From positions 1 to 8,089 of the forward strand of contig JARKQP010000864.1 in NCBI GenBank assembly GCA_029974875.1: 8,089 nt of DNA, given 5' to 3'. The notes under the pieces were generated by a model, which was not told where the DNA came from, did no database searches, and saw only the letters and a list, made by a program, of their open reading frames with translations. Source of the DNA: Mobilitalea sp. (GTDB taxonomy: Bacteria; Bacillota_A; Clostridia; Lachnospirales; Lachnospiraceae). Numbering within the stretch: position 1 is the first letter of the stretch; each line of letters opens with the position of its first letter. Made by a program: the position numbers and the translations under genes. Positions 1-5,509 of this stretch are shown here, one piece after another.

Positions 1-746
1 AGATTCTTAATGCTAGAAAAATGTATACGGATGAGGTGAAAATAGGACCTTTAAATATCCAAATACCAAAAGCCGGCCTTACCTCTTTAATTGGGCCAAA
101 TGGAGCGGGGAAATCTACGGCACTTTTAATGATCGGAAGACTATTGAATATGGACGAAGGCAAAATTAAGGTAGCAAATATGGACGTCTCTGAATCCAAA
201 TCAGAAGACCTGGCAAAAATCCTGACTATCTTACGGCAAGAAAATCATTTTGTGACGAGGCTTACTGTCAGGCAGCTGGCTGGATTTGGGCGGTTTCCTT
301 ATTCCAAAGGCAGATTAACAAAGGATGATGAGATAATTATTTCCAAATACATTGACTTTTTAGATCTGACTGCTTTGGAAAACAGATATTTAGATGAGCT
401 TTCCGGCGGTCAAAGGCAAAGGGCATATGTAGCAATGGTTTTGTGCCAAGAGACGGAATATGTACTTTTGGATGAGCCCCTAAACAATCTCGATGTCGCC
501 CGTTCTGTTCAAATGATGAAGCATTTAAGGCATGCAGCCGATGAATTTGGAAGAACAATCCTGACGGTGATGCATGATATAAATTTTGCTGCCAAATATT
601 CGGATAGGATTTGCGCTATGAAGGATGGACGGATTGCTGCTTTTGGAACGGTGGAGGAGATTATGGACCCAAAGCTCCTGACTGATATTTTCGAAACGAA
701 AATAGACATTATTGATGGTCCTCATGGGCCAATAGCGATTTATTAG
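1..746 (+). CDS. Iron-siderophore ABC transporter ATP-binding protein (5' end outside window)
   Basis: Cytoplasmic ATPase subunit that would power import of an iron-siderophore complex with permeases and a binding protein encoded outside the window. Counting from the ATG at 21, the Walker A motif GPNGAGKST is at residues 25-33, the Q-loop glutamine at 73, the signature LSGGQ at 127-131, Walker B YVLLDEP at 147-153 and the switch histidine (MHD) at 185. The phrases GRFPYSKGRLT and LDEPLNNLD are typical of the FecE/YclP/CeuD siderophore group. The frame stays open upstream of that ATG to position 3 (Ile-Leu-Asn-Ala-Arg-Lys). ATPases of this family normally carry about 10 more residues there (a beta strand ending in a K-x-Y-like motif). 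The ATG at 21 is therefore probably internal Met, and the gene starts left of the window. The stop is TAG at 744-746. Family assignment is firm; the exact siderophore is unknown. Confidence 0.93.
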   Translation, partial: ILNARKMYTDEVKIGPLNIQIPKAGLTSLIGPNGAGKSTALLMIGRLLNMDEGKIKVANMDVSESKSEDLAKILTILRQENHFVTRLTVRQLAGFGRFPYSKGRLTKDDEIIISKYIDFLDLTALENRYLDELSGGQRQRAYVAMVLCQETEYVLLDEPLNNLDVARSVQMMKHLRHAADEFGRTILTVMHDINFAAKYSDRICAMKDGRIAAFGTVEEIMDPKLLTDIFETKIDIIDGPHGPIAIY

Positions 747-751
747 TTATT

Positions 752-866
752 AATTAGTCAGGCTCATCACCTGAGTGGTAGCAGTTTTAAGCTGCAATGG
801 AGCCGGAAAACACCCCCTTATAGGGGATAATAAACCACCGGCTTAGCCTTAGCCGGTGGTCATGAT
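752..866 (+). mobile_element. Structured RNA-like block resembling an IS200/IS605 (TnpB-type) right end, remnant
   Basis: Seen directly: a chain of inverted repeats packed into about 110 bases. CTCA/TGAG lies near 763-775, GGCTC (760-764) can pair with GAGCC (800-804), GCAG/CTGC lies near 781-794, CCCCT-TAT-AGGGG near 814-826, and a perfect 10-bp stem pairs 834-843 with 851-860 (ACCACCGGCT / AGCCGGTGGT, 7-base loop). AGCCGG at 801-806 could also pair with 838-843, giving a competing fold. The terminal strong hairpin preceded by a multi-stem segment resembles the right end and omega-RNA region of IS200/IS605 elements. No tnpA or tnpB is present, so at most this is a solo end or a non-autonomous relic. 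The alternative is simply an intergenic terminator. The assignment is from memory of such ends, not from a search. Confidence 0.4.
834..860 (-). terminator. Possible terminator hairpin between convergent genes
   Basis: A perfect 10-bp GC-rich stem (834-843 with 851-860) lies between the convergent ABC ATPase and ROK regulator genes. On the minus strand the stem is followed by a modest U-rich stretch (TTATTAT), about 20 bases past the end of the ROK gene stop codon, so it could terminate that gene. On the plus strand no T-tract follows. The same hairpin is the terminal hairpin of the possible IS200/IS605 relic; both readings can be true. Confidence 0.45.
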
Positions 867-881
867 CAGAAAACCATTAAA

Positions 882-2117
882 TTAATTATTTATTGACAGA
901 GAAAGATATTGCGTTGGTTTGTTCAGCATACGGTCTATAGCGAAGGCAGCAGCACCTAACAGCGTCAGCTCCGTATCTGCAGGGAGCAGTTTGATTTTAG
1001 GAATAATGGTGTAGCTGGTCAGTCCTTTGGCGAAGGAGTCCTCAATGCCTTTCATCAATAAATCGCCGCCAAGACTAATCGTACCACTGATGACAATGAT
1101 GTCAGGATTAAATACGTGGAGCAGTGAAAGAATGCCGTAGCCCAAATATTTGCCGCATTCAAAAACCAGATTTGAAGCAAATGGATCCTTCTGTTTGGCT
1201 GCCTGGAAAATGGTCTGGCAGGAAAAAGTAGAATAGGATCCCAGGCTGCTGTCTGATTGCCCGGGTAAAAGCTCTCTGGCGATTTCTTCCAGCGCCTGCG
1301 TGCTGCAATAGGCATTGATACAGCCGCGACCGCCACAGGTAGGGCAGATTCTGCCATTATAATCAAGTGAGATATGTCCAAGCTCACAGGAACAGTTATT
1401 GGTTCCGGTGAAGACTTTACCGTCATCCACCAAACCGACACCAACGCCGTCATCTGCCAGGATATTCATAATGACGGTATCTTTTTCATCCGGTGATTCA
1501 AACCACCAGTAGGCTAACGCGCCTGCATCAGCATCGTGTTCTATAAAAATAGGAAGATTGGTGTGCTCTGCCAATTTCTCTTTTAGTGGATAATAATAGC
1601 GTTTCGCAGGATCTATATTATAAGGAGGAAGCAGAATCGTTCCAGTATCCCTATAACAGGGACCCGGAACCGCCATACCAATGGCCGCAATCTCCGGAAA
1701 TTGTGCACAGAAGCTTTTGATACCATCTGCAGCAGACTGAATTACACGTGTAATATTATCTGCAGTGACATTCATAAAAGGAATCGAAATTAATTTACCG
1801 TATGCGTTTCCTAGGAAATCATAAGGCTGAATTTCCAATCGGCTCCAAGACAATTTCACAGCCAAAACTTTGTATTTTTCATAATTGAAGGAAAGCCCAA
1901 CAGATCGCCGGCCCTTTTTCCCTTCAGAAAAACCAGTCTCATAGATTGCACCACATTCCATGAGCGAATGAATGATTTTTGTGATGGATGCAAGAGTTAG
2001 CCCGGTGGATTTACCTAGTTCTGCTCTGGAGCAGCCGGGATGTTTTGCTAGGTAGTACATAATCTGTGAGCGATTCGAATCTAATAAGTCTGTTAAGTTC
2101 TTACCGGTTTTTGACAT
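882..2117 (-). CDS. ROK-family transcriptional repressor (NagC/XylR type)
   Basis: Predicted DNA-binding sugar sensor of 411 residues, the usual length for ROK repressors. Residues about 16-60 form a winged helix-turn-helix (RSQIMYYLAKHPGCSRAEL, then the TGLTLASITKIIHSL recognition region), and the wing is near GRRSVGL (69-75). The rest is the ROK sugar-kinase fold: EHDAD (193-197), DGVGVGLVDDG (223-233), the ExGH-like CELGH (244-248) and a zinc motif with H248, C258, C261 and C266. The N-terminal kinase phosphate loop (DxGxT) is degraded to VKLSWSR, which fits a repressor rather than a kinase. The zinc motif is CxxCGGxGCxN instead of the common CxCGxxGCxE. The start is set by AGGAGA at 2123-2128, five bases before the ATG. 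It is divergent from the sugar operon, and matching operators lie before both units, so it is the likely local regulator. The inducer is unknown. Confidence 0.92.
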   Translation of the reverse strand: MSKTGKNLTDLLDSNRSQIMYYLAKHPGCSRAELGKSTGLTLASITKIIHSLMECGAIYETGFSEGKKGRRSVGLSFNYEKYKVLAVKLSWSRLEIQPYDFLGNAYGKLISIPFMNVTADNITRVIQSAADGIKSFCAQFPEIAAIGMAVPGPCYRDTGTILLPPYNIDPAKRYYYPLKEKLAEHTNLPIFIEHDADAGALAYWWFESPDEKDTVIMNILADDGVGVGLVDDGKVFTGTNNCSCELGHISLDYNGRICPTCGGRGCINAYCSTQALEEIARELLPGQSDSSLGSYSTFSCQTIFQAAKQKDPFASNLVFECGKYLGYGILSLLHVFNPDIIVISGTISLGGDLLMKGIEDSFAKGLTSYTIIPKIKLLPADTELTLLGAAAFAIDRMLNKPTQYLSLSINN

Positions 2118-2214
2118 AAGAATCTCCTAATTTGTTTTGTGAAGTAATTCGTTAAATGCCTAAACCCATTGATTCGCATCATGGGAGAAAAACATTTAGC
2201 AATTACCTGTATTT

Positions 2215-2237
2215 TGTAACAGAGTTAATTTGCTAAC
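2215..2237 (-). promoter_or_regulatory. Putative ROK operator (O1) upstream of the repressor gene
   Basis: Three half-sites, TGTAAC, GTTAAT and GCTAAC, are separated by 3 and 2 bases. The 13-base core TAACAGAGTTAAT (2217-2229) recurs exactly at 2815-2827 in front of the sugar operon, with the same arrangement of half-sites. A possible minus-strand -10 hexamer TATAAT (complement of 2254-2259) lies just upstream, without a good -35. The site would then sit shortly downstream of the repressor's own start point, fitting autoregulation. Binding is inferred from the repeat, not demonstrated. Confidence 0.6.
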
Positions 2238-2264
2238 TCAGCTAATTAATTTAATTATATATGA

Positions 2265-2374
2265 ATGCTGCAAAAATTAATACTATGTATATTTAACAAA
2301 AAAATGAGTTGGCAATAGTTGAAAATGTAAGATTAATAAAAGGAATTAATAAATATGCCAAGCAATACTATACT
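2265..2374 (+). repeat. Copy A of a diverged promoter-region duplication
   Basis: This stretch aligns with 2689-2802 (copy B, the operon promoter) from AATGCT at the left to TATACT at the right with only a few short gaps. One ungapped 48-base block (A from 2296, B from 2716) matches at about 36 positions. The 15 bases preceding it match at 11 positions, with every mismatch a transition. Copy A keeps the -10-like TATACT (2369-2374), but its -35 position reads TTAATA instead of TTGACA, and no operator follows. It looks like a decayed second promoter pointing to the right, toward the terminator at 2401-2450. Confidence 0.55.
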
Positions 2375-2400
2375 TTCGCGTTTGACAGCCGAAAGAGCAA

Positions 2401-2450
2401 AAAAGTCTGGGAAACCGCATAAACAGTGCGTTCCAGACTTTTCTTTTTTT
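2401..2450. terminator. Strong, apparently bidirectional intrinsic terminator
   Basis: AAAAGTCTGG (2401-2410) pairs perfectly with CCAGACTTTT (2433-2442). The stem continues inward through GAA/TTC and CGCA/TGCG with single-base bulges, around a loop near 2421-2427. The plus strand then reads TTCTTTTTTT (2441-2450). On the minus strand the hairpin is followed by a six-base T run (complement of 2399-2404). No intact gene ends at it from either side. It most plausibly terminated the minus-strand gene whose 3' remnant stops at 2503, and it now also insulates the region from rightward transcription. Confidence 0.85.
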
Positions 2451-2502
2451 GATTAAGTGCATACTGTTTTTGGTTTTTTGTATTCTTAAATAATTTTTTC
2501 AT

Positions 2503-2679
2503 TTACCGGTAGTTACTATCTGATAATCCCATTCTAAAACCAAATGCTTCATGCAGTGTATCTGTGTATCTGTTCTGGTGTAGGCCGGGATGGATGGAGA
2601 GGTTGACAAAAGAGCCTATTTCAAGGCTTTCAGAGATTTTTATTATGTAACTGTCAAGATCTAAGGTGATTAACTCTAT
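2503..2679 (-). pseudogene. 3' remnant of an unidentified minus-strand gene
   Basis: A 58-codon stretch without stops reads leftward from 2679 and ends in TAA at 2503-2505. An in-frame stop sits immediately upstream (2680-2682), and there is no usable ATG, GTG or TTG start with a ribosome binding site. The translation looks like a genuine protein end: a segment DLDSYIIKISESLEIG, then SFVNLSIHPGLHQ, then NRYTDTLHEAFGF and the final RMGLSDSNYR. The local base composition is less AT-rich than the flanks, and a terminator lies about 60 bases downstream (2401-2442, read leftward). I do not recognise the family. It is best read as the tail of a gene whose 5' part was lost. A chance open frame is possible but less likely. 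Confidence 0.5.
2557..2572 (+). repeat. Two-unit 8-base tandem repeat
   Basis: TGTATCTG occurs twice in a row inside the gene remnant. Because 8 is not a multiple of 3, such a duplication would shift a reading frame, but the minus-strand frame remains open across it. It is minor and may be chance. Confidence 0.35.
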
Positions 2680-2688
2680 TTATATATT

Positions 2689-2810
2689 AATGCTAGAAAA
2701 AATTGATATTGTGCATATTATACAAAATAGTAAGTTATAAATAGTTTAAAACGTAAAATTAGTAAAAATATATTGACAAATACGCTAAATCAGAAGTATA
2801 CTAAGTTTAT
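2689..2810 (+). promoter_or_regulatory. Sigma-A promoter of the sugar operon (copy B of the duplication)
   Basis: A consensus -35 TTGACA (2773-2778) is separated by 18 bases from the -10 TATACT (2797-2802), placing the start point near 2809, about 54 bases before the aldolase ATG. The upstream 80 bases are very AT-rich and could act as an UP element. The whole block from 2689 aligns with copy A at 2265-2374. The -10 is followed within ten bases by the three-half-site operator, so a bound repressor would cover the transcription start. Confidence 0.8.
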
Positions 2811-2812
2811 GA

Positions 2813-2835
2813 ATTAACAGAGTTAATGAATTAAC
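2813..2835 (+). promoter_or_regulatory. Putative ROK operator (O2) at the operon transcription start
   Basis: ATTAAC (2813-2818), GTTAAT (2822-2827) and ATTAAC (2830-2835) form two overlapping perfect inverted repeats with spacers of 3 and 2 bases. The octamer GAATTAAC also occurs twice directly (2811-2818, 2828-2835). The core is identical over 13 bases to the site at 2217-2229 before the repressor gene. Its position just past the -10 suggests repression by blocking initiation. Confidence 0.7.
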
Positions 2836-2862
2836 ATGAGTAATATTTAAGGAGATAAAGAA

Positions 2863-3717
2863 ATGGGCTTAGTAACTTCAAAAGTATTGCTGGAAGATGC
2901 CCGCAAAAATGGGTATGCACTAGGTGCTTTTAACGTTGAGAACATGGAGATGGTAATGGCGGTTCTTGCCGCAGCAGAAGAAACCGGGTCTCCAGTGATT
3001 ATGCAGACAACGCCATCCACTGTAAGATATGCAGGCCTTGATTATTACCTGGCAAATGTGAGAGCTGCGGCGATGAGAGCCTCTGTTCCGGTGGTTATGC
3101 ATCTGGATCATGGCAGTTCATTCGGACTTGCTATGGAAGCATATAGAGCTGGCTATACATCCATCATGATTGACGGATCCAAACTATCATTTGAGGAAAA
3201 CATTGCATTAACAAAACTAGTTACAAATGCATGCCACCCTGGGAAGGTTCCTGTAGAAGGAGAACTCGGAAAGGTAGGCGGTAAGGAAGATGACTTGGTA
3301 AACGGTGATGACAATCCTTACACAGATCCACAGGAAGCAAAGGAATTTGTGGAGCGTACGCAGGTTGATTCCCTTGCAGTAGGCATTGGCACTTCCCACG
3401 GCGTGTACAAAGGAATTCCAAAGGTCAATGTGGATTGCCTTAGTGCCATCCATGCAGTAGTAGACATTCCACTGGTACTTCACGGAACAAGTGGCGTACC
3501 GGATGAACAGGTGATTGAATGTGTAAAACACGGTATCTGCAAAGTAAATTATGCAACAGATCTCCGTATTGCTTATACAAATGGAGTGAAAGCTTATATG
3601 GCAGCAAATCCGGAAGAATTTGATCCAAAGAAATATTCTGCAGCAGGCATGGAAGAATTAAAGAAATATGTAATACAGAAAATGGGAGTTATCGGAAGTA
3701 CAGGAAAAGCCAAGTAG
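2863..3717 (+). CDS. Class II ketose-bisphosphate aldolase (FbaA/GatY/KbaY family)
   Basis: Zinc-dependent cytoplasmic aldolase that reversibly splits a ketose (bis)phosphate into dihydroxyacetone phosphate and an aldehyde. The 284-residue length fits the GatY/KbaY group. Visible features are the HLDHG motif with catalytic D82 and zinc ligand H83, E134 in VEGELG, zinc ligands H179 (GTSHG) and H207 (LHGTSG), and the phosphate-binding NYATD (229-233). All expected catalytic residues are intact. AAGGAG at 2849-2854 lies eight bases before the ATG, making the start secure. It is the first gene of the operon, directly behind the regulated promoter. The substrate could be fructose-, tagatose- or another ketose-1,6-bisphosphate, or a ketose 1-phosphate. 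Sequence alone does not decide the stereochemistry. Confidence 0.95.
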   Translation: MGLVTSKVLLEDARKNGYALGAFNVENMEMVMAVLAAAEETGSPVIMQTTPSTVRYAGLDYYLANVRAAAMRASVPVVMHLDHGSSFGLAMEAYRAGYTSIMIDGSKLSFEENIALTKLVTNACHPGKVPVEGELGKVGGKEDDLVNGDDNPYTDPQEAKEFVERTQVDSLAVGIGTSHGVYKGIPKVNVDCLSAIHAVVDIPLVLHGTSGVPDEQVIECVKHGICKVNYATDLRIAYTNGVKAYMAANPEEFDPKKYSAAGMEELKKYVIQKMGVIGSTGKAK

Positions 3718-3728
3718 GCTGAGGATGC

Positions 3729-3742
3729 GGGAGAAATTTATG
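3729..3742 (+). promoter_or_regulatory. Ribosome binding site that decides the kinase start
   Basis: CGGGAGAA (3728-3735) lies at normal distance before the ATG at 3740. The earlier in-frame ATG at 3725 has GAGG directly abutting it with no spacer and is unlikely to be used. The later start also gives the usual beginning of PfkB sugar kinases (MDFITIGEMVIDF). Confidence 0.7.
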
Positions 3743-4684
3743 GATTTTATTACAATTGGCGAAATGGTAATCGATTTCCTTCCTGGACAGGAAACCGGAA
3801 GTTATATCAGAAACGCGGGCGGTGCACCTGCAAATGTAGCAATAGCAATTGCAAGAAACGGCCTGTCTGCCGGAATGTACTGCAAATTGGGCAATGACGA
3901 TTTTGGCCGGTTCCTGATCAAGACGCTCCAGGAAAATGGTGTGACACCATTAGCGCCTGAGCTTACAGACGAAGCAACCACGACCATGGCTTTCGTTACA
4001 TTAAATGAACAAAATGACAGAAGCTTTACTTTCGCAAGAAAACCAGGCGCAGACATGATGCTGGATAAGAGCGAGATCAGGGAAGAAGATTTGAAAAGCT
4101 GTAGGATCGTTCAGGCTGGTTCCTGTTCTTTATCCGCAGGTAAAGCTGTAGAAGCTACCAAGTATGCAATGGCAAAAGCACATGAACTTGGTAAGCTGGT
4201 TGGCTTTGACATTAACTACCGCAATTTAATGTGGAATGATGATAAGGAAGCTTGTACCAAAGAAGTTCTGTCTATCTTGAAATATGTTGATTTCTTAAAG
4301 CTTTCTGATGAAGAGATAGATATGGTGGGCGGACGTGACAATGTACTAAATATTATGAAGGAATATAATATTGCGGTGGTTGTCCTGACATTGGGTAGCA
4401 ATGGTGCCGAACTGTTCTATGATGGGCTGTCCTATGTGATTCCTGGATTCAAAGTAGATAAGGTCGCTGATACAACAGGTGCAGGAGATGCATTCTGGGG
4501 CGGATTCCTTTCCAATGTGCTGAACCAGGGCGTCTCCTCCGTAGATCAGTTGAATGCAGAGCTTCTGAAAAATGCCGTGGTATACGGAAATGTAAGCGGC
4601 TCTCTGTCAGTCAGGGAAAAAGGTGCAATTGCATCCCTTCCTGCCAGAGAAAAAGTTGAGAAATTTTTGCGGGAGAATAAATAG
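3740..4684 (+). CDS. PfkB-family carbohydrate kinase (fructokinase-like)
   Basis: ATP-dependent ribokinase-fold sugar kinase of 314 residues from the preferred start at 3740 (an in-frame ATG at 3725 would add five residues). The substrate-side glycine motif is NAGGAPANVA (25-34). The second PfkB signature DTTGAGDAFWGGFL is at 244-257, with the GAGD anion hole and catalytic D250. FARKPGADMML (98-108) and FDINYRNLMW (156-165) resemble bacterial fructokinases. It follows the aldolase by 22 bases in the same operon. The likely role is phosphorylation of the ketose made by the downstream isomerase, giving the 6- or 1-phosphate that the epimerase, SIS isomerase or aldolase uses. Adenosine or nucleoside kinase function is unlikely given the neighbours. 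The exact sugar is inferred, not shown. Confidence 0.92.
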   Translation: MDFITIGEMVIDFLPGQETGSYIRNAGGAPANVAIAIARNGLSAGMYCKLGNDDFGRFLIKTLQENGVTPLAPELTDEATTTMAFVTLNEQNDRSFTFARKPGADMMLDKSEIREEDLKSCRIVQAGSCSLSAGKAVEATKYAMAKAHELGKLVGFDINYRNLMWNDDKEACTKEVLSILKYVDFLKLSDEEIDMVGGRDNVLNIMKEYNIAVVVLTLGSNGAELFYDGLSYVIPGFKVDKVADTTGAGDAFWGGFLSNVLNQGVSSVDQLNAELLKNAVVYGNVSGSLSVREKGAIASLPAREKVEKFLRENK

Positions 4685-4722
4685 GTTGAAAGAAGTAAAA
4701 TTATAAACGAAGGGGGAACCGG

Positions 4723-4769
4723 GTCCATGCCGCACTTTCATGGCGATTTGTGCAGTAGAGGGCATGGAC
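4723..4769 (+). promoter_or_regulatory. mRNA hairpin over the leader-ORF start
   Basis: GTCCATGCC (4723-4731) and GGCATGGAC (4761-4769) are a perfect 9-bp inverted repeat. Further inside, GCAC (4732-4735) pairs with GTGC (4750-4753), leaving a 7-base bulge AGTAGAG. In the operon mRNA this would bury the ATG at 4727, while the ribosome binding site AGGGGG (4711-4716) stays outside. No T-tract follows, so it is not a terminator. It may set translation of the epimerase relative to the upstream genes. Confidence 0.5.
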
Positions 4770-4774
4770 ATTAA
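4727..4774 (+). CDS. Possible 15-codon leader peptide ORF, translationally coupled to the epimerase
   Basis: AGGGGG at 4711-4716 is the only strong Shine-Dalgarno in this gap and lies ten bases before ATG 4727. That ATG opens a short frame encoding MPHFHGDLCSRGHGH and ends with TAA at 4772-4774, one base before ATG 4776 of the epimerase. This is the geometry of stop-start reinitiation. Four of the 15 residues are histidine. It might be a true leader peptide or only a ribosome-loading device. It is out of frame with the epimerase, so a frameshift relative to an ancestral longer N-terminus is an alternative. Confidence 0.4.
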   Translation: MPHFHGDLCSRGHGH

Positions 4775-4775
4775 T

Positions 4776-5480
4776 ATGAACGAAAATGTTTGGAAAAAAT
4801 TCTGCCACATATCACCATCCCTGATCACACTTGATATGTGCAATCTCGAACAGCAGTGTAAGCTGGTAGAGGAAGCAGGGCTGGAGATGCTTCATGTGGA
4901 CATCCTGGACGGACATTTTAGTCCGAGCATGCCACTGGGACTGGATTTAGTAAAGCAGCTCCGAAAAAAAACCAGTTTGGAATTTGAAGCACATGTCATG
5001 GTAACGGATCCCCAGTTCTTCATCGATGAACTGATTGAAGCGGGCGCTTCACAAATTGTTTTCCATATTGAAACCTGCGGCCATGTGGACGGTATGCTGA
5101 ATTATATCCACAGTAAAGGTGTTAGGGCCGGTGTGGCTTTGAAGCCTGCTACTCCACTTTACGAATTAGAATATGTTCTTGATAAATGTGATGCAGTTCT
5201 GCTGATGCTGATCAATCCGGGATTTGCCCAGATGAAAGGCGAAGCACAGGCACCATACTCTGCAAGAAAGATCCATGAGCTGCATGAGATGATTAAAGCA
5301 AGAGGATTAGACACTAAGGTGATTCTGGACGGGCGCATTTCGCCTGAAAATATCAGAACGGTTGGTACGTCAGGAGAAGCAAATATCTTTGTTGCCGGAA
5401 GTACTTGCATTAAGCACGAAGCTCAGGCAGAAAGCCTGAAACAGCTGAAAGACCTGGAAGATCAGATTAACGGCAGATAG
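4776..5480 (+). CDS. Ribulose-phosphate 3-epimerase family protein, divergent (AlsE-like role possible)
   Basis: TIM-barrel epimerase that inverts C3 of a ketose phosphate. From ATG 4776 it has 234 residues, near the family norm. Earlier in-frame ATGs at 4740 and 4764 lack a ribosome binding site at usable distance and precede the conserved HISPSL start with extra sequence. The four metal and catalytic positions are present: H40 and D42 (LHVDILDGHF), H73 (AHVMV) and D185 (LDGR). The phosphate-side VAGST (206-210) is also present. Two active-site loops differ from standard Rpe: NPGFAQMKGEAQ replaces the usual NPGFGGQxF, and DGR replaces DGG. In this operon, with kinase and aldolase, an allulose-6-phosphate (hexulose phosphate) 3-epimerase like AlsE is at least as likely as housekeeping Rpe. 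Hexulose-phosphate synthase motifs are not seen. Confidence 0.85.
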   Translation: MNENVWKKFCHISPSLITLDMCNLEQQCKLVEEAGLEMLHVDILDGHFSPSMPLGLDLVKQLRKKTSLEFEAHVMVTDPQFFIDELIEAGASQIVFHIETCGHVDGMLNYIHSKGVRAGVALKPATPLYELEYVLDKCDAVLLMLINPGFAQMKGEAQAPYSARKIHELHEMIKARGLDTKVILDGRISPENIRTVGTSGEANIFVAGSTCIKHEAQAESLKQLKDLEDQINGR

Positions 5481-5509
5481 AGTAAGAATCAAGGAGAAGA
5501 GGTTAGATC

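Noticed and set aside
1055..1453. 132-codon minus-strand open frame within the ROK gene
   Set aside because: It overlaps the ROK reading frame on the same strand in another phase and shows no recognisable domain; the ROK frame contains all conserved motifs.
2603..2632. TTGACA at 2603-2608 as a further promoter, and the AGCC/GGCT hairpin near 2611-2628 as a terminator
   Set aside because: No -10 element lies at the right distance, and the stem is only 4-6 bp with a weak U-rich tail. The segment is better explained as part of the minus-strand gene remnant.
7..2701. Exact 15-base match TTAATGCTAGAAAAA at 7-21 and 2687-2701
   Set aside because: The first copy is inside the coding frame of the ABC ATPase, where it encodes a normal family segment, and the second is in AT-rich promoter DNA. 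Flanks do not match, so chance is the best explanation.
2773..2800. Catabolite-repression (cre) site near the operon promoter
   Set aside because: The best candidate around ACGCT has too many mismatches to the TGNAANCGNNNNCA pattern to support a call.
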